This document shows, piece after piece, positions 29,730 to 39,766 of a DNA stretch of 51,922 bases; within the stretch, counting starts at the first letter, position 1; each line of letters opens with the position of its first letter. A program made the position numbers and the translations under genes. The DNA is from an uncultured Burkholderiales bacterium (GTDB lineage Bacteria; Pseudomonadota; Gammaproteobacteria; Burkholderiales; Burkholderiaceae_C). The notes below the pieces were generated by a model. It was not told where the DNA came from. It was given only the letters and a program-made list of their open reading frames with translations, and searched no databases. The stretch spans positions 1 through 51,922 of the forward strand of contig CAIWAO010000125.1 in NCBI GenBank assembly GCA_903910745.1, given 5' to 3'.

Positions 29730-31139
29730 CTAAATGGGAAGACCGACTAGATCGTGCCCCTGTGTTGCAACAATTTGCACCTTGGTAAACTCGCCCGTCT
29801 TAATTGTTTTACTGATTTTTTGTGGTGGCAAAAGGTGGACAACACCGTCAATCTCAGGTGCATCTGCGTAGGTTCGTCCGACTCCGCCTTGTCTACCCAT
29901 TGCTGTCGCTTTGTCTACCAAAACTTGCATCGTGCTGCCTACTCTTTTTTGAAGCTTTCTAACAGATACCTCTTCAGCGACTTTCATAAACCTGTCCCGG
30001 CGCTCCTCTCTTTGCTCCTTATCAATTAAACCTGGCAAATCGTTAGCAGTTGCGCCCTCCACTGGGCTGTAGGCAAAACACCCTACACGGTCAAGTTCTG
30101 CTTCCTTTAAAAAATCAAGCAAGTGCTGAAACTCTGCCTCTGTTTCACCAGGGAAACCAGCGATAAATGTGCTCCTGATCACGATCTCTGGGCAGAGCTT
30201 GCGCCATGCAAGAATTCTCTCCAAATTGCGCTCCCCGCTAGCTGGTCGTTTCATACGTTTTAAAACATCTGGATGACTATGCTGAAAAGGAACATCCAAA
30301 TAAGGCAACACTCTCCCAGTTGCCATGAGTGGAATCAACTCATCAACACTTGGGTAGGGATAAACGTAATGTAGCCTGACCCATGCACCGTAAGCCTCGG
30401 CGATTGTTGCCAAGGTCTCGGTTAACTCCAGTGTTCTGGAGCGAACAGGTTTACCGTCCCAAAAACCAGTTCTGTATTTGATGTCGACCCCATAAGCTGA
30501 GGTGTCTTGACTTATCACTAAAAGCTCTTTAACACCCGACTCGAACAAAGCTTTTGCTTCTGCTAAAACATCCCCAATAGGTCTAGACACCAAATCCCCT
30601 CTCATAGAGGGGATGATACAAAAGGTACACCTGTGATTACAGCCTTCACTAATCTTAAGGTAAGCAAAATGTTTGGGCGTAAGTTTTATTCCAGCTGCTG
30701 AGACGCTCCTCGGGACCAGGTCTAAATAAGGGTCATGAGCCTTTGGTAAGTGAAGATGAACGGCGTTCATGACTTCCTGTGTTGCGTGTGGACCCGTCAC
30801 GGCCAAGACTCTTGGATGGATACTTTGAACAAGGTTTTGACCATCACCGTCTTGCTTGGCACCTAGGCATCCGGTCACGATGACTTTACCGTTTTCAGCT
30901 AACGCCTCACCTATTGTGTCCAGACTTTCTTTGACAGCGTCGTCTATAAATCCACATGTATTGACGATAACTAAGTCAGCCCCTGCGTAGGACTTAGAAG
31001 TCTCATAGCCTTCAGCGTTTAACTGAGTCAGTATCAGCTCAGAATCAGTAAGCGCTTTAGGGCAACCTAGGCTTACGAACCCGACCTGTGGGGCCCGGCT
31101 GGATTTTTTGGGGGGTAAATTAGAAGTTGCATTATTCAT
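29730..31139 (-). CDS. rimO: ribosomal protein S12 methylthiotransferase RimO
   Basis: RimO adds a methylthio group to a conserved Asp of ribosomal protein S12 (Asp88 in E. coli). The 469-residue radical SAM enzyme has the N-terminal UPF0004 domain with C26, C62 and C91 for one iron-sulfur cluster, the radical SAM motif C167-x3-C171-x2-C174 (GCNHRCTFC), and a C-terminal TRAM domain with [17 protein letters not shown]. The sequence [13 protein letters not shown] is RimO/MiaB-type, and [15 protein letters not shown] is typical of RimO rather than MiaB. It is convergent with the FAH gene and downstream of tRNA-Val. Confidence 0.95.
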   Translation of the reverse strand: MNNATSNLPPKKSSRAPQVGFVSLGCPKALTDSELILTQLNAEGYETSKSYAGADLVIVNTCGFIDDAVKESLDTIGEALAENGKVIVTGCLGAKQDGDGQNLVQSIHPRVLAVTGPHATQEVMNAVHLHLPKAHDPYLDLVPRSVSAAGIKLTPKHFAYLKISEGCNHRCTFCIIPSMRGDLVSRPIGDVLAEAKALFESGVKELLVISQDTSAYGVDIKYRTGFWDGKPVRSRTLELTETLATIAEAYGAWVRLHYVYPYPSVDELIPLMATGRVLPYLDVPFQHSHPDVLKRMKRPASGERNLERILAWRKLCPEIVIRSTFIAGFPGETEAEFQHLLDFLKEAELDRVGCFAYSPVEGATANDLPGLIDKEQREERRDRFMKVAEEVSVRKLQKRVGSTMQVLVDKATAMGRQGGVGRTYADAPEIDGVVHLLPPQKISKTIKTGEFTKVQIVATQGHDLVGLPI

Positions 31140-31204
31140 CCCCGTATTGTCTCAGGAAACTTATTGGGTAGAGCCTATGTTAGTGATTGACTATATGACT
31201 ATTT

Positions 31205-31281
31205 TGGTAGGCGCGACTAGATTCGAACTAGCGACCCCCACCATGTCAAGGTGATGCTCTAACCAACTGAGCTACGCGCCT
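31205..31281 (-). tRNA. tRNA-Val (GAC anticodon), CCA encoded
   Basis: Read on the minus strand the sequence folds as acceptor AGGCGCG/CGCGCCT, D arm GCTC/GAGC with AGTTGGTTA loop, anticodon stem TCACC/GGTGG with loop TTGACAT (anticodon GAC, valine GUC codon), and T arm GCTAG/CTAGT with TTCGAAT. Discriminator A and an encoded CCA follow. The total length is 77 bases with CCA. Confidence 0.97.
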
Positions 31282-31292
31282 GGGGAAGTTGA

Positions 31293-31322
31293 ATTCTAGC
31301 ATGAATTAGTACTTAAAGCCAA
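31293..31322 (-). promoter_or_regulatory. sigma-70 promoter for tRNA-Val
   Basis: On the minus strand TTGGCT (31317-31322) and TAGAAT (31293-31298) are separated by 18 bases, with a TG one base before the -10 (extended -10). The -10 ends 11 bases before the tRNA, giving a very short leader. Confidence 0.7.
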
Positions 31323-31361
31323 CTACCTAATTCTACTCAGGCGAAAGGTAGCGCAAAATCT

Positions 31362-33689
31362 TCATCTTCGTCTTGATGAAATCACACTTGGAACTGTTTT
31401 CATAATTGCTATTACTTTTTGTAGTTTGGTTGAATCTGAAATCTCAACAGTAAAAGTCATCCAAGCAATTCCCCTTATAGATTCAGTTTTAACTCCAATC
31501 ACATTCATCTTTTCTTTTGCAAATACTTCTGAAATATCCCTAAGAAGCCCTTGCCTGTCATGAGCCCTTATATCAACATCCACTGGATAAACACTAGATT
31601 GACCAGCATTGCTTACTTGGGCGTTGCCCCATTTGACTTCGATGACGCGGTCTTCATCACGAAGAACTAACTCTTTAAAATTAAGACAAGAAGTTCTATG
31701 AATACTGACGCCTTTGCCTCTGGTGATAAAACCACAGATATCGTCTGGTGGAACTGGCCTACAACACCTTGCCAACTGAGTCATCAAAGAGTCTACGCCA
31801 ACTACTAAGATTCCCCCTTGAGAGCCAGAGCTCTTAGGTTCTTTAAATTTTGCATTCTTTAAAAAAACCTCATCCTCGGTCGCTACAGCAGCAATGCGGG
31901 GATGCAAAATAACTTCAATATTTCGAAGTGAAAACTCATCTTTGCCAACCACTTCAAAAAGAGTCTCTGCATTTTTAAAACCAAGTTGATCAGCTAGGTC
32001 CTCTAGATTTGTGCTAGTTTTCCCCTCCCTTTGCAATAGTCTTTCAACCGCCTCTCTGCCTTTGGAGACATTTTCTTGCGTTGCCAAAGCATTAAACCAA
32101 GCCCTTACCTTTGATCTTGCTCTTGGACTTACGAGAAAGCCCAACTCAAGGTTGAGCCAATCCCTTGAAGGCCCCCCCTCTTTTGCTGAAATCACTTCTA
32201 CAGTTTGACCGTTTTTGAGTGGTGTATTCAAAGGCACCATCACCCCGTCAACTCGAGCGCCCCTGCACCGATGACCCAAGTTGGTATGAAGCGTATAGGC
32301 AAAATCAACTCCGGTTGCGCCGCTAGGTAACTCAACTATCTCGGCATTGGGGGTAAGAACATAAATCCAATCACTCAGAGTATCTATCTGTGTAACGGCT
32401 GCATCCTCTCCAGTGCGAGAAATATCTTGCTCCCATGCCAATAGTTGCCTTAAGACCGCAATTTTTTGATCGTAAGAGGAATCAGCACTAACGCCGCTAT
32501 AACCTTTTGCACCTGCCTCCTTGTAGGCCCAGTGAGCAGCAACTCCGTGCTCTGCATGATCATGCATCTCTTGAGTACGAATTTGTATTTCAACAGGTAA
32601 ATCTCTTTCATCCGCGACTACAGTGTGAAGAGACTGGTATCCATTGGGCTTAGGCCTAGAGATGTAATCGTCAAATTCGTTTTCAAGCGGCTTGAGTCTA
32701 GAGTGAACGTAGGCTAATGCAGCGTAGCACTCATCTGATGTATGAACGATAACCCTGAGGGCTCTAATGTCAAACACTTTATCAAACCCCAAGGACTTAC
32801 CACGCATCTTTTTGGCGATACTATAAATGTGTTTGGGGCGTCCGAATACCTGCGCTCGCACTCCGATACCGTTTAACTCGGTTTGAAGTTTGGACCTGAG
32901 TTGCTCAACATATAGTTCTCGTTCTGCTCTTTTTTGCTCAAGAAGTTTCGCAATTTCTTTGTAAGTTTGTGGCTCCAAAAATCTGAAAGCTAAGTCCTCC
33001 ATCTCCCATTTGATCTGCCAAATACCAAGTCGGTTGGCTAAAGGAGCAAAGATATTTAGAGCCTCTTGCGCAATCTCCTTAGGAGCGACTCGCTTTTGAG
33101 CTGCGTAGTAACGCAGCGTTTGAACACACGACGCAAGCCTGAGCATCACAACCCTAAAGTCTCTAGAAAACGCAAGCAACATTCTACGAACATTCTCAGT
33201 TTGCGCCACACCTTGCAATGCGTTAGAGGCTCCAGAGTTTGCCGATTTTTGTTTTGCCCTGGTTTGTTTTTCAAGCTTCAAAAGGTGGGTAGCTTCAACT
33301 GCCAGGGAAGTCAAACTCTCATTAAATACCTTACCAATGATCTCAGCAGGCTTAGAGAGATAAGCACTCGCGTAAACCAAATAACTCGCAGCCTGAAGAG
33401 ACTCAGAGCCTCCGATTTGTTTCACAATTTGTGCGACTTCATCGGCGTGAGCAAGTGAGTTTTCACCGCTATCTAAAACTTCAAACTCCAGAAGCCTCTC
33501 AGCAAATATTCTCGCCTTCTCTAAAACTTGCGGCTCATCTGGAACACTGCTTGTCGCCAAGGCTATGAAATCTGGCAAGGGGTGCTCAGATGAGTTTCCC
33601 GTTGAAGCTTGGGGGAGTTCATCAGCAGTTAATTTATTAAACAAAATATCCAACTCAATGCCTTGATTTCTAGAATAACTACCTAACAA
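31362..33689 (-). CDS. relA: (p)ppGpp synthetase RelA
   Basis: RelA makes (p)ppGpp from GTP/GDP and ATP when uncharged tRNA is present on the ribosome. The 775-residue protein keeps a degenerate hydrolase-like domain, where the family HD pair is replaced (YASAY near 106-110), so no hydrolase activity is expected. The synthetase domain has the RelA-type EFDD motif (338-341) and RPKPNGYQSLHT. A TGS domain (SDWIYVLTPNAEIVELPSG), the ARCCRPVPPDDICGFIT zinc-finger region and a C-terminal ACT domain follow. There is no usable ATG: the start must be TTG, at 33689 or at 33653 (AAGG seven bases upstream). It overlaps the upstream hydrolase gene by eleven bases if the longer start is used. Confidence 0.93.
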   Translation of the reverse strand: MLGSYSRNQGIELDILFNKLTADELPQASTGNSSEHPLPDFIALATSSVPDEPQVLEKARIFAERLLEFEVLDSGENSLAHADEVAQIVKQIGGSESLQAASYLVYASAYLSKPAEIIGKVFNESLTSLAVEATHLLKLEKQTRAKQKSANSGASNALQGVAQTENVRRMLLAFSRDFRVVMLRLASCVQTLRYYAAQKRVAPKEIAQEALNIFAPLANRLGIWQIKWEMEDLAFRFLEPQTYKEIAKLLEQKRAERELYVEQLRSKLQTELNGIGVRAQVFGRPKHIYSIAKKMRGKSLGFDKVFDIRALRVIVHTSDECYAALAYVHSRLKPLENEFDDYISRPKPNGYQSLHTVVADERDLPVEIQIRTQEMHDHAEHGVAAHWAYKEAGAKGYSGVSADSSYDQKIAVLRQLLAWEQDISRTGEDAAVTQIDTLSDWIYVLTPNAEIVELPSGATGVDFAYTLHTNLGHRCRGARVDGVMVPLNTPLKNGQTVEVISAKEGGPSRDWLNLELGFLVSPRARSKVRAWFNALATQENVSKGREAVERLLQREGKTSTNLEDLADQLGFKNAETLFEVVGKDEFSLRNIEVILHPRIAAVATEDEVFLKNAKFKEPKSSGSQGGILVVGVDSLMTQLARCCRPVPPDDICGFITRGKGVSIHRTSCLNFKELVLRDEDRVIEVKWGNAQVSNAGQSSVYPVDVDIRAHDRQGLLRDISEVFAKEKMNVIGVKTESIRGIAWMTFTVEISDSTKLQKVIAIMKTVPSVISSRRR

Positions 33690-34608
33690 GAAAATCCATC
33701 AATATCTTAAGCTCATCATCGTGTACAAGTGTAGGTGCATGCCCTACCCCGGCCACTGAATAAAGGGTTGGCTTGGGTCCCCGACCACACATTGCTTTAG
33801 CATCCTCATCAGTCATAAGATCCGAATTCTCACCCTTGATCAACAGTACTTGACAACTGATTTGATCATAAATAGACCACATCGTTTTTTCAGCATTTGC
33901 CGCACTCTCTTGGGTCATTTGCCGAATTGGCTCTGCTATTGCATTGTCATAGTGAAAGATCCATTGATTTGGTCCTTTTTCTTTAAGCATGGGCTCAGAA
34001 AGCGTCCTCCATTCATCGCTTGTGTGGGGCCCAAAACCGTTGAAAATCAGTCTCAAAGCTTGAACTCCTAAGTCCAAGCTTTCAAATTGGGCTCCTTGTC
34101 CTAAGTACCCTTTCAATCGTTCAATAAATTTCCACTGAACCACAGGACCTACATCATTCAAAACCAAACGACGCACTGAAATTTTTGGCTTTAGTGCCTC
34201 AACCCCACAAACCAACATACCAATAATGCCACCCATACTTGTTCCAACCCAATCAATTGTTTCGCACTCAGTTTGCTTACCTAGTTCATCAAGCAATGCT
34301 TTTAGTCCGTAAGCATATGTTGGCGGTTGATAGGACATTGGACTCGACAACCAATCACTTTTACCTCTTCCCACAACATCGGGGCATACAACCATGACAG
34401 GTTCCCCCGCTTTTTGATATTCATTAAGCAAGGTACGAGCCAATACATCAAAATCTCTTCCCTGACGAGTCAATCCGTGTACACATATAACAATTCTTTT
34501 TGCTTTTTGACTTCCCCACCACCAATACGCAAGTTTGTGGCCCTCAAGCTGAGAGACCTCAAGTGGGGGTACATTAAAGTAACTTAAGTTGGGTTGCTGC
34601 AAATCCAT
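33679..34608 (-). CDS. alpha/beta hydrolase
   Basis: A 309-residue hydrolase of unknown substrate. It shows the oxyanion HG motif (VICVHGL), the nucleophile elbow GTSMGG with Ser about residue 124, an acid residue in the LIKGENSDLMTDEDA region, and the catalytic His in GVGHAPTLV. The ATG at 34608 has GAGG six bases upstream; a TTG at 34620 is also open but has no ribosome site. The family is broad (esterases, dienelactone and epoxide hydrolases). It is directly upstream of relA and its end overlaps the relA start, so the two are probably co-transcribed. Confidence 0.85.
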   Translation of the reverse strand: MDLQQPNLSYFNVPPLEVSQLEGHKLAYWWWGSQKAKRIVICVHGLTRQGRDFDVLARTLLNEYQKAGEPVMVVCPDVVGRGKSDWLSSPMSYQPPTYAYGLKALLDELGKQTECETIDWVGTSMGGIIGMLVCGVEALKPKISVRRLVLNDVGPVVQWKFIERLKGYLGQGAQFESLDLGVQALRLIFNGFGPHTSDEWRTLSEPMLKEKGPNQWIFHYDNAIAEPIRQMTQESAANAEKTMWSIYDQISCQVLLIKGENSDLMTDEDAKAMCGRGPKPTLYSVAGVGHAPTLVHDDELKILMDFLVR

Positions 34609-34697
34609 AATTGGCCTCAAATTTAAATAAATACTGACTAACTCTATACTATTTTTACAGCTGTTTAATACATTTTAATTTGATGGCCATTCAATTA

Positions 34698-34756
34698 TTG
34701 GTGCACCGTTTAAATGTTTGATTAGATTTATTTTCCCGTATGAATTTGTGCACCAA
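34698..34756. promoter_or_regulatory. 9-bp inverted repeat upstream of the hydrolase-relA unit
   Basis: TTGGTGCAC (34698-34706) and GTGCACCAA (34748-34756) are exact inverted copies, 41 bases apart, in the gap between ispF and the hydrolase start. It could be a paired operator. Any role in controlling relA is inference. Confidence 0.35.
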
Positions 34757-34840
34757 ATATATGCACTAACAAGAACACTATTCAAGAAGACTATTAAAGA
34801 AAATTAAGCAAAAAAAACGTGCTCAATAGATTAGGTACGT

Positions 34841-35329
34841 TTAATCTTTGCGTAACAAAGCTACTGCTCTAGCCTCTATAGATTGCCCAAGCCCAACGGG
34901 ACCCATTTTCTCTGCTGTCTTGGCCTTTATATTCACTTGATCAGTTTCTAAGCCCAGCACATCACTTAGGCGCTCAATCATTTTGGGTATGTGGGCCGCC
35001 ATTTTAGGAGCCTGAGCAATAATAGTTGAGTCAATATTAATAATGCTCCAACCTTTTCCCTTTATGAGCTTGTTTGCATGCTCTAAAAGAACACTCGAAT
35101 CCACCCCTTTAAAACGTGCGTCGGTGTCTGGAAAGTGTCTGCCAATGTCGCCGAGTCCTGCGGCTCCGAGAATTGCATCTATAAGGGCGTGAATTAAAAC
35201 GTCTGCATCTGAATGACCCAAAAGGCCTTTGTCAAAAGCAATAGTGACACCGCCAATGATTAGAGGACGTCCCTCAACCAAGGCGTGTACGTCCCAACCC
35301 TCACCAATTCTAAAGTTGTAATCTGACAT
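34841..35329 (-). CDS. ispF: 2-C-methyl-D-erythritol 2,4-cyclodiphosphate synthase IspF
   Basis: IspF forms the cyclic diphosphate in the MEP isoprenoid pathway. The 162-residue protein has the zinc-binding [16 protein letters not shown] (Asp and His near residues 13-15), [28 protein letters not shown], and the C-terminal [22 protein letters not shown]. The ATG is preceded by GAGTTTAAAAC. The region around its start is a 13-bp duplication that also covers the ispD stop. Confidence 0.97.
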   Translation of the reverse strand: MSDYNFRIGEGWDVHALVEGRPLIIGGVTIAFDKGLLGHSDADVLIHALIDAILGAAGLGDIGRHFPDTDARFKGVDSSVLLEHANKLIKGKGWSIINIDSTIIAQAPKMAAHIPKMIERLSDVLGLETDQVNIKAKTAEKMGPVGLGQSIEARAVALLRKD

Positions 35330-35355
35330 GTTTTAAACTCTCTGTTTTAAACTCT
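35329..35355. repeat. 13-bp tandem duplication at the ispD/ispF junction
   Basis: tgttttaaactct at 35329-35341 and 35343-35355 are identical, separated by one base. On the minus strand one copy holds the ispD stop codon, the other the ispF ribosome site and abuts the ATG. Confidence 0.7.
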
Positions 35356-36108
35356 TTTGAAGGCCTGGTTTGAATCAAGTATTTTTTGTGATCGATGATT
35401 GAGAAGCGCTTGTGCCAACTCGAAGTCATGGGGATACGTTATTTTAAAGTTAGTGCTCGCTCCCTCTATAAGTAAGGGGTTTAAACCGATAGCTTCTAGG
35501 GCACTAGCCTCATCTGTGATTGAACCCGGGTTGGTCAACAACGCATTCTTTAGAGCGTTGGTCAATACTCCAAGCTTAAACATTTGAGGAGTTTGAGCGA
35601 GCCATTTATTGTCCCTTGAAGCTGTAAGACAGACCCTTCCCTCAATTGATTCTTTTAAGGTATCTGCTAAAGGGATGGCCAATAATCCACCAACAGAGTC
35701 GAGCGAACATTTTTGAATCAACAATTCAACTAATTCGGGGGTAATTAGGCAACGGGCAGCGTCATGTACCAAAATCCAACCATCCTCCCCGAATCCCTTA
35801 TCACTAAAGAATTTAAGGCCAGCTAAGACACTGTGCGCTCTGCTCTCCCCCCCCTCAAACAAAACCCTAATCCTTGATTCATTTGACAATGCATATTTAG
35901 TTAATATTTCTTCAATAAACTCATCCCTTGGACTGACCACTAGACAGATATTTTGAATTTTATTGACCTGCAAAAGTGATTCTAAGGTGTGAACAACCAT
36001 GGGCTTATTTGCAACAATAGCATATTGCTTGGGTTTTGCCATACCCGAACGGGCACCAGCACCAGCACAAGGGATGACTAAGTTAATTAAGGGAGAATTC
36101 AAATCCAT
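35347..36108 (-). CDS. ispD: 2-C-methyl-D-erythritol 4-phosphate cytidylyltransferase IspD
   Basis: IspD couples CTP to methylerythritol 4-phosphate in the MEP pathway. The glycine-rich nucleotide loop is IPCAGAGARSGMAKPKQY, followed by VHDAARCL and the C-terminal TDEASALEAIG and KITYPHDFELAQALL. I use the ATG at 36108 (253 residues), which has AAGG five bases upstream; an ATG at 36123 adds five residues without a ribosome site. ispF follows after 17 bases. It is divergent from mfd. Confidence 0.95.
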   Translation of the reverse strand: MDLNSPLINLVIPCAGAGARSGMAKPKQYAIVANKPMVVHTLESLLQVNKIQNICLVVSPRDEFIEEILTKYALSNESRIRVLFEGGESRAHSVLAGLKFFSDKGFGEDGWILVHDAARCLITPELVELLIQKCSLDSVGGLLAIPLADTLKESIEGRVCLTASRDNKWLAQTPQMFKLGVLTNALKNALLTNPGSITDEASALEAIGLNPLLIEGASTNFKITYPHDFELAQALLNHRSQKILDSNQAFKRV

Positions 36109-36195
36109 TTCGGCCTTTTTCATTAAGACAATCTAGAATGTCAGCTTTTGCGCTGACTGTACAGCCTCAAATACGCTATTTCGTTCTATCAATTG

Positions 36196-39100
36196 ATGTT
36201 TATTCCCAAATTATTGCCAGGCAAGCGCCTGAGTTTACAAAGACCTTTTAGCTCATCGGACGCTTTGATGCTTGCGCGTTTGAGCGCGCAAGAAGTTAGC
36301 CAAAAGAACAAAATCGCAATCATTACCTCAGACGCCAGCGATGCCCAGCGCCTAATTGATGAAATGGCTTTCTTTGATCCAGATCTTAGAAGCGTGATTT
36401 TTCCTGACTGGGAAACCCTTCCCTATGATAGCTTCTCTCCTCACCAAGATCTCATCAGCGAGAGACTTGCCACCTTGTGGCAAATCTCACAAGGCGAAGC
36501 CGATATTGTATTGATCCCAGCCACGACTGCTCTTTACAAAATAGCGCCCCCCTCTTTTCTTGCAGGCTACACTTTCCATTTTAAAGTTAAACAAAAGCTA
36601 GAAGAGTCAAAACTGCGCTCTCAGTTGACACTTGCAGGTTATGCACACGTCTCCCAAGTCATTAGCCCAGGCGAGTACTGTGTAAGAGGAGGATTGATAG
36701 ATCTGTTTCCAATGGGCTCCAGATTTCCTTTTCGCATTGACCTCTTTGACAACGAAATTGATTCGATCAGAACCTTTGATCCAGATTCACAAAGAAGCTT
36801 ATATCCAGTCCCCGAGGTTCGCCTATTGCCTGGGCGGGAATTTCCAATGGATGACGATTCTCGCTCTAAATTCAGAAATCGGTGGAGAGAGCTCCTTGAA
36901 GGCGACCCAACACGTAGTCGCATCTATAAAGACATTGGTAACGGAGTTGCTACTGCTGGTATTGAGTATTTTCTTCCACTCTTTTTTGAGGAAACAGCCA
37001 CTGTATTTGATTATCTAGGTACAAATGCAACTGTAGTTCTGCACGGAGAGCTAGAGCCAATTTTTCAAAGATTTTGGCAAGACACACAAGACCGGTACAA
37101 ACTTGCTCAAGGTGATCCAGATCGTCCAGCATTAGCTCCGGCAAATCTTTTTCTAAGCAGCGAACAGTTCTTTAGTTACTGCAATCAGTACACACAACTG
37201 GTTTTAAAACCCAAAGCGCTCCTACTCCAAACCAATGATGATTTGAGTGGCTCTAAGGGGGAACCAGATTCTGCCTCAAAAGAAGTTTCTAATACATTCT
37301 CAAGACCCTTACCCAATTTAAGCGTTCACAGGGGGGCTCAGGACCCTTTAAGTCAATTTAAAACGCATCTTTTTAAAACGCCTAACAAAGTTCTCATCGT
37401 TGCGGAGAGCGAGGGAAGACGGGCGAGTTTGTTGGATTTTCTTAGAGCCAGTAACGTCTCACCACCTAGTTTTGAGAGCTTAAAAGAGTTTTTAGACAGT
37501 CCAGAAAAAGTGGGAATCATTGCTGCAACCCTGCACTACGGTTTTCATGCCTATGATTTAGAGATCGACTTTGTCACAGAGTCTGAGCTCTTTGATGCGG
37601 GCCCAACAACCAGGCGCAAAAGAAAACAAGAACAAACGAGTGACGTAGAGTCATTAATCAAAGATCTATCTGAACTACAGGTTGGAGACCCGGTAGTTCA
37701 CAGTGTTCACGGCATAGGGAGATACAGAGGTCTAGTCCACATGGATCTGCAAGGCGTTGCTTTACAAGATGATGACAATGATGATGTCTCTGATACTTCC
37801 TCAAAATCTAAGGCGCAGGAGTATCTTCACCTTGAATATGCAGATAAAGCAATACTTTATGTACCGGTAAGTCAGTTGCACCTCATCAGTCGATACAGCG
37901 GCGTAAGCGCATCGGAAGCGCCTTTGCACAGACTGGGCTCTGGTCAGTGGGATAAGGCAAAGAGAAAGGCTGCCGAGCAGGTGAGGGACGCAGCCGCTGA
38001 GCTTTTGAACACTTACGCCAGAAGAGCCCTAAGGCAAGGACACCCCTTCAAATACTCAGCCAATGATTATGAAACCTTTGCCAATGATTTTGGATTTGAA
38101 GAAACACCAGACCAAAAAGCTGCAATCCACGCAGTGATACAAGACATGATCAGTCCCAGGCCAATGGATCGTCTCGTTTGCGGAGATGTAGGATTTGGTA
38201 AAACTGAAGTTGCATTGAGGGCTGCTTTTGTAGCAGTCATGGGTGGCAAGCAAGTGGCACTTCTTGCCCCAACCACACTCCTGACCGAGCAACACTTTCA
38301 AACACTTTGTGATCGATTCGCCAAATGGCCCATCAAAATTGCAGAGATGAGTAGGTTCAGGTCTGCCAAAGAAATCAAAACCGCAATGACTGGCATAGAG
38401 GACGGCTCAGTAGACATTGTTGTGGGTACACACAAACTTATCAGTGGCTCTTTAAAATTCAAAGACCTTGGACTTCTTATCATCGATGAGGAGCACAGAT
38501 TTGGAGTCAGGCATAAAGAGTTGATTAAATCTTTAAAATCTGAGGTAGATGTTCTCACTTTGACTGCTACTCCAATCCCAAGAACCCTGGGTATGGCGCT
38601 CGAGGGGCTCAGGGATCTCAGCGTCATTGCGACCGCGCCCCAAAGACGACTTGCGATTAAGACATTTGTAAGAAGCGAGGGCAACGGCGTCATAAGAGAG
38701 GCAGTACTAAGAGAACTCAAAAGGGGTGGACAGTGCTACTTCTTGCACAACGAAGTAGAGACTATTGAAAACAGAAGACTAAGACTTCAAGAGTTAATTC
38801 CCGAGGCACGAATTGCTGTTGCACATGGTCAGATGCCAGAGCGTGAATTAGAGCGAGTGATGCGCGAATTCATCAACCAGCGACACAACATTTTGCTTTG
38901 CTCAACCATCATTGAGACTGGGATCGATGTACCCAGTGCAAACACAATCATCATGAGTCGTGCAGATAAATTTGGCCTGGCTCAACTGCATCAACTAAGG
39001 GGCAGAGTTGGAAGAAGCCATCACCAAGCGTATGCTTATCTGCTTGTACCCGATGTAGAAAGTCTAACCAAACAGGCCTCCCAAAGACTTGAGGCTATAC

Positions 39101-39756
39101 AGCAAATGGAGGAACTGGGTTCGGGTTTTTATCTGGCAATGCATGACTTAGAGATTCGGGGTGCTGGAGAGGTGTTGGGTGAGAACCAAAGCGGAAACAT
39201 GTTAGAGATTGGCTTTCAGCTCTACAACGAAATGTTGTCAGAGGCTGTGCGTGCGCTTAAAAATGGTGAAGAGCCTGATCTATTAAGCCCACTTCAAGTG
39301 ACAACAGAGATTAATTTGCACTCTCCCGCATTGCTTCCAGATAGTTACTGCGGAGATGTACATCTGCGACTCTCCTTTTACAAAAAATTAGCAACTGCAA
39401 AGTCCGTTGATCAACTCGACTCCCTCATGGAGGAGATCGTGGACCGTTTCGGTAAACTTCCCCCCCAGGTTCAAACACTGATCGATGTCCACCGACTCCG
39501 AATTCTTGCAAAACCTTACGGCGTTGCTAAAGTGGACGCAGCTCCCGGGGTAACAACGATAAGCTTTAGACCCAATCCTCCAATTGACGGTATGAAAATT
39601 ATTGATATGGTCCAAAAAAACAGACACATCAAACTTGCGGGCAACGACAAATTACGCATTGAGCGTGAGTTACCTGAGGTTAAAGACCGAGCACAATTAG
39701 TGAGAGATGTTCTCAAAAATTTAGGTCAACCATTGGCAAGTGTTGTCAATACATAG
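36196..39756 (+). CDS. mfd: transcription-repair coupling factor Mfd
   Basis: Mfd removes RNA polymerase stalled at DNA lesions and recruits UvrA. The 1186-residue protein is of standard length. It has the N-terminal UvrB-like part (FPDWETLPYDSFSPHQDLISER), the CarD-like RNA polymerase-interaction domain (VGDPVVHSVHGIGRYRG, about 498), the helicase core with Walker A CGDVGFGKTEVALR (about 661), DEEHRFG (about 763) and LTATPIPRTL, RGRVGRS and the C-terminal TRCF domain. The start is ATG 36196; the preceding TTG is also open. No clear ribosome site is seen. It is divergent from ispD with a 69-87 base gap. uvrC is elsewhere in this window at 46076. Confidence 0.97.
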   Translation: MFIPKLLPGKRLSLQRPFSSSDALMLARLSAQEVSQKNKIAIITSDASDAQRLIDEMAFFDPDLRSVIFPDWETLPYDSFSPHQDLISERLATLWQISQGEADIVLIPATTALYKIAPPSFLAGYTFHFKVKQKLEESKLRSQLTLAGYAHVSQVISPGEYCVRGGLIDLFPMGSRFPFRIDLFDNEIDSIRTFDPDSQRSLYPVPEVRLLPGREFPMDDDSRSKFRNRWRELLEGDPTRSRIYKDIGNGVATAGIEYFLPLFFEETATVFDYLGTNATVVLHGELEPIFQRFWQDTQDRYKLAQGDPDRPALAPANLFLSSEQFFSYCNQYTQLVLKPKALLLQTNDDLSGSKGEPDSASKEVSNTFSRPLPNLSVHRGAQDPLSQFKTHLFKTPNKVLIVAESEGRRASLLDFLRASNVSPPSFESLKEFLDSPEKVGIIAATLHYGFHAYDLEIDFVTESELFDAGPTTRRKRKQEQTSDVESLIKDLSELQVGDPVVHSVHGIGRYRGLVHMDLQGVALQDDDNDDVSDTSSKSKAQEYLHLEYADKAILYVPVSQLHLISRYSGVSASEAPLHRLGSGQWDKAKRKAAEQVRDAAAELLNTYARRALRQGHPFKYSANDYETFANDFGFEETPDQKAAIHAVIQDMISPRPMDRLVCGDVGFGKTEVALRAAFVAVMGGKQVALLAPTTLLTEQHFQTLCDRFAKWPIKIAEMSRFRSAKEIKTAMTGIEDGSVDIVVGTHKLISGSLKFKDLGLLIIDEEHRFGVRHKELIKSLKSEVDVLTLTATPIPRTLGMALEGLRDLSVIATAPQRRLAIKTFVRSEGNGVIREAVLRELKRGGQCYFLHNEVETIENRRLRLQELIPEARIAVAHGQMPERELERVMREFINQRHNILLCSTIIETGIDVPSANTIIMSRADKFGLAQLHQLRGRVGRSHHQAYAYLLVPDVESLTKQASQRLEAIQQMEELGSGFYLAMHDLEIRGAGEVLGENQSGNMLEIGFQLYNEMLSEAVRALKNGEEPDLLSPLQVTTEINLHSPALLPDSYCGDVHLRLSFYKKLATAKSVDQLDSLMEEIVDRFGKLPPQVQTLIDVHRLRILAKPYGVAKVDAAPGVTTISFRPNPPIDGMKIIDMVQKNRHIKLAGNDKLRIERELPEVKDRAQLVRDVLKNLGQPLASVVNT

Positions 39757-39766
39757 ACTAAAGTCT

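Noticed and set aside
33066-33458. Plus-strand open frame opposite relA
   Set aside because: The relA domains are continuous across it and the product is unlike any family.
34621-34840. A small gene or RNA in the ispF-hydrolase gap
   Set aside because: No coding frame with a ribosome site and no hairpin plus T tract; only the inverted repeat stands out.
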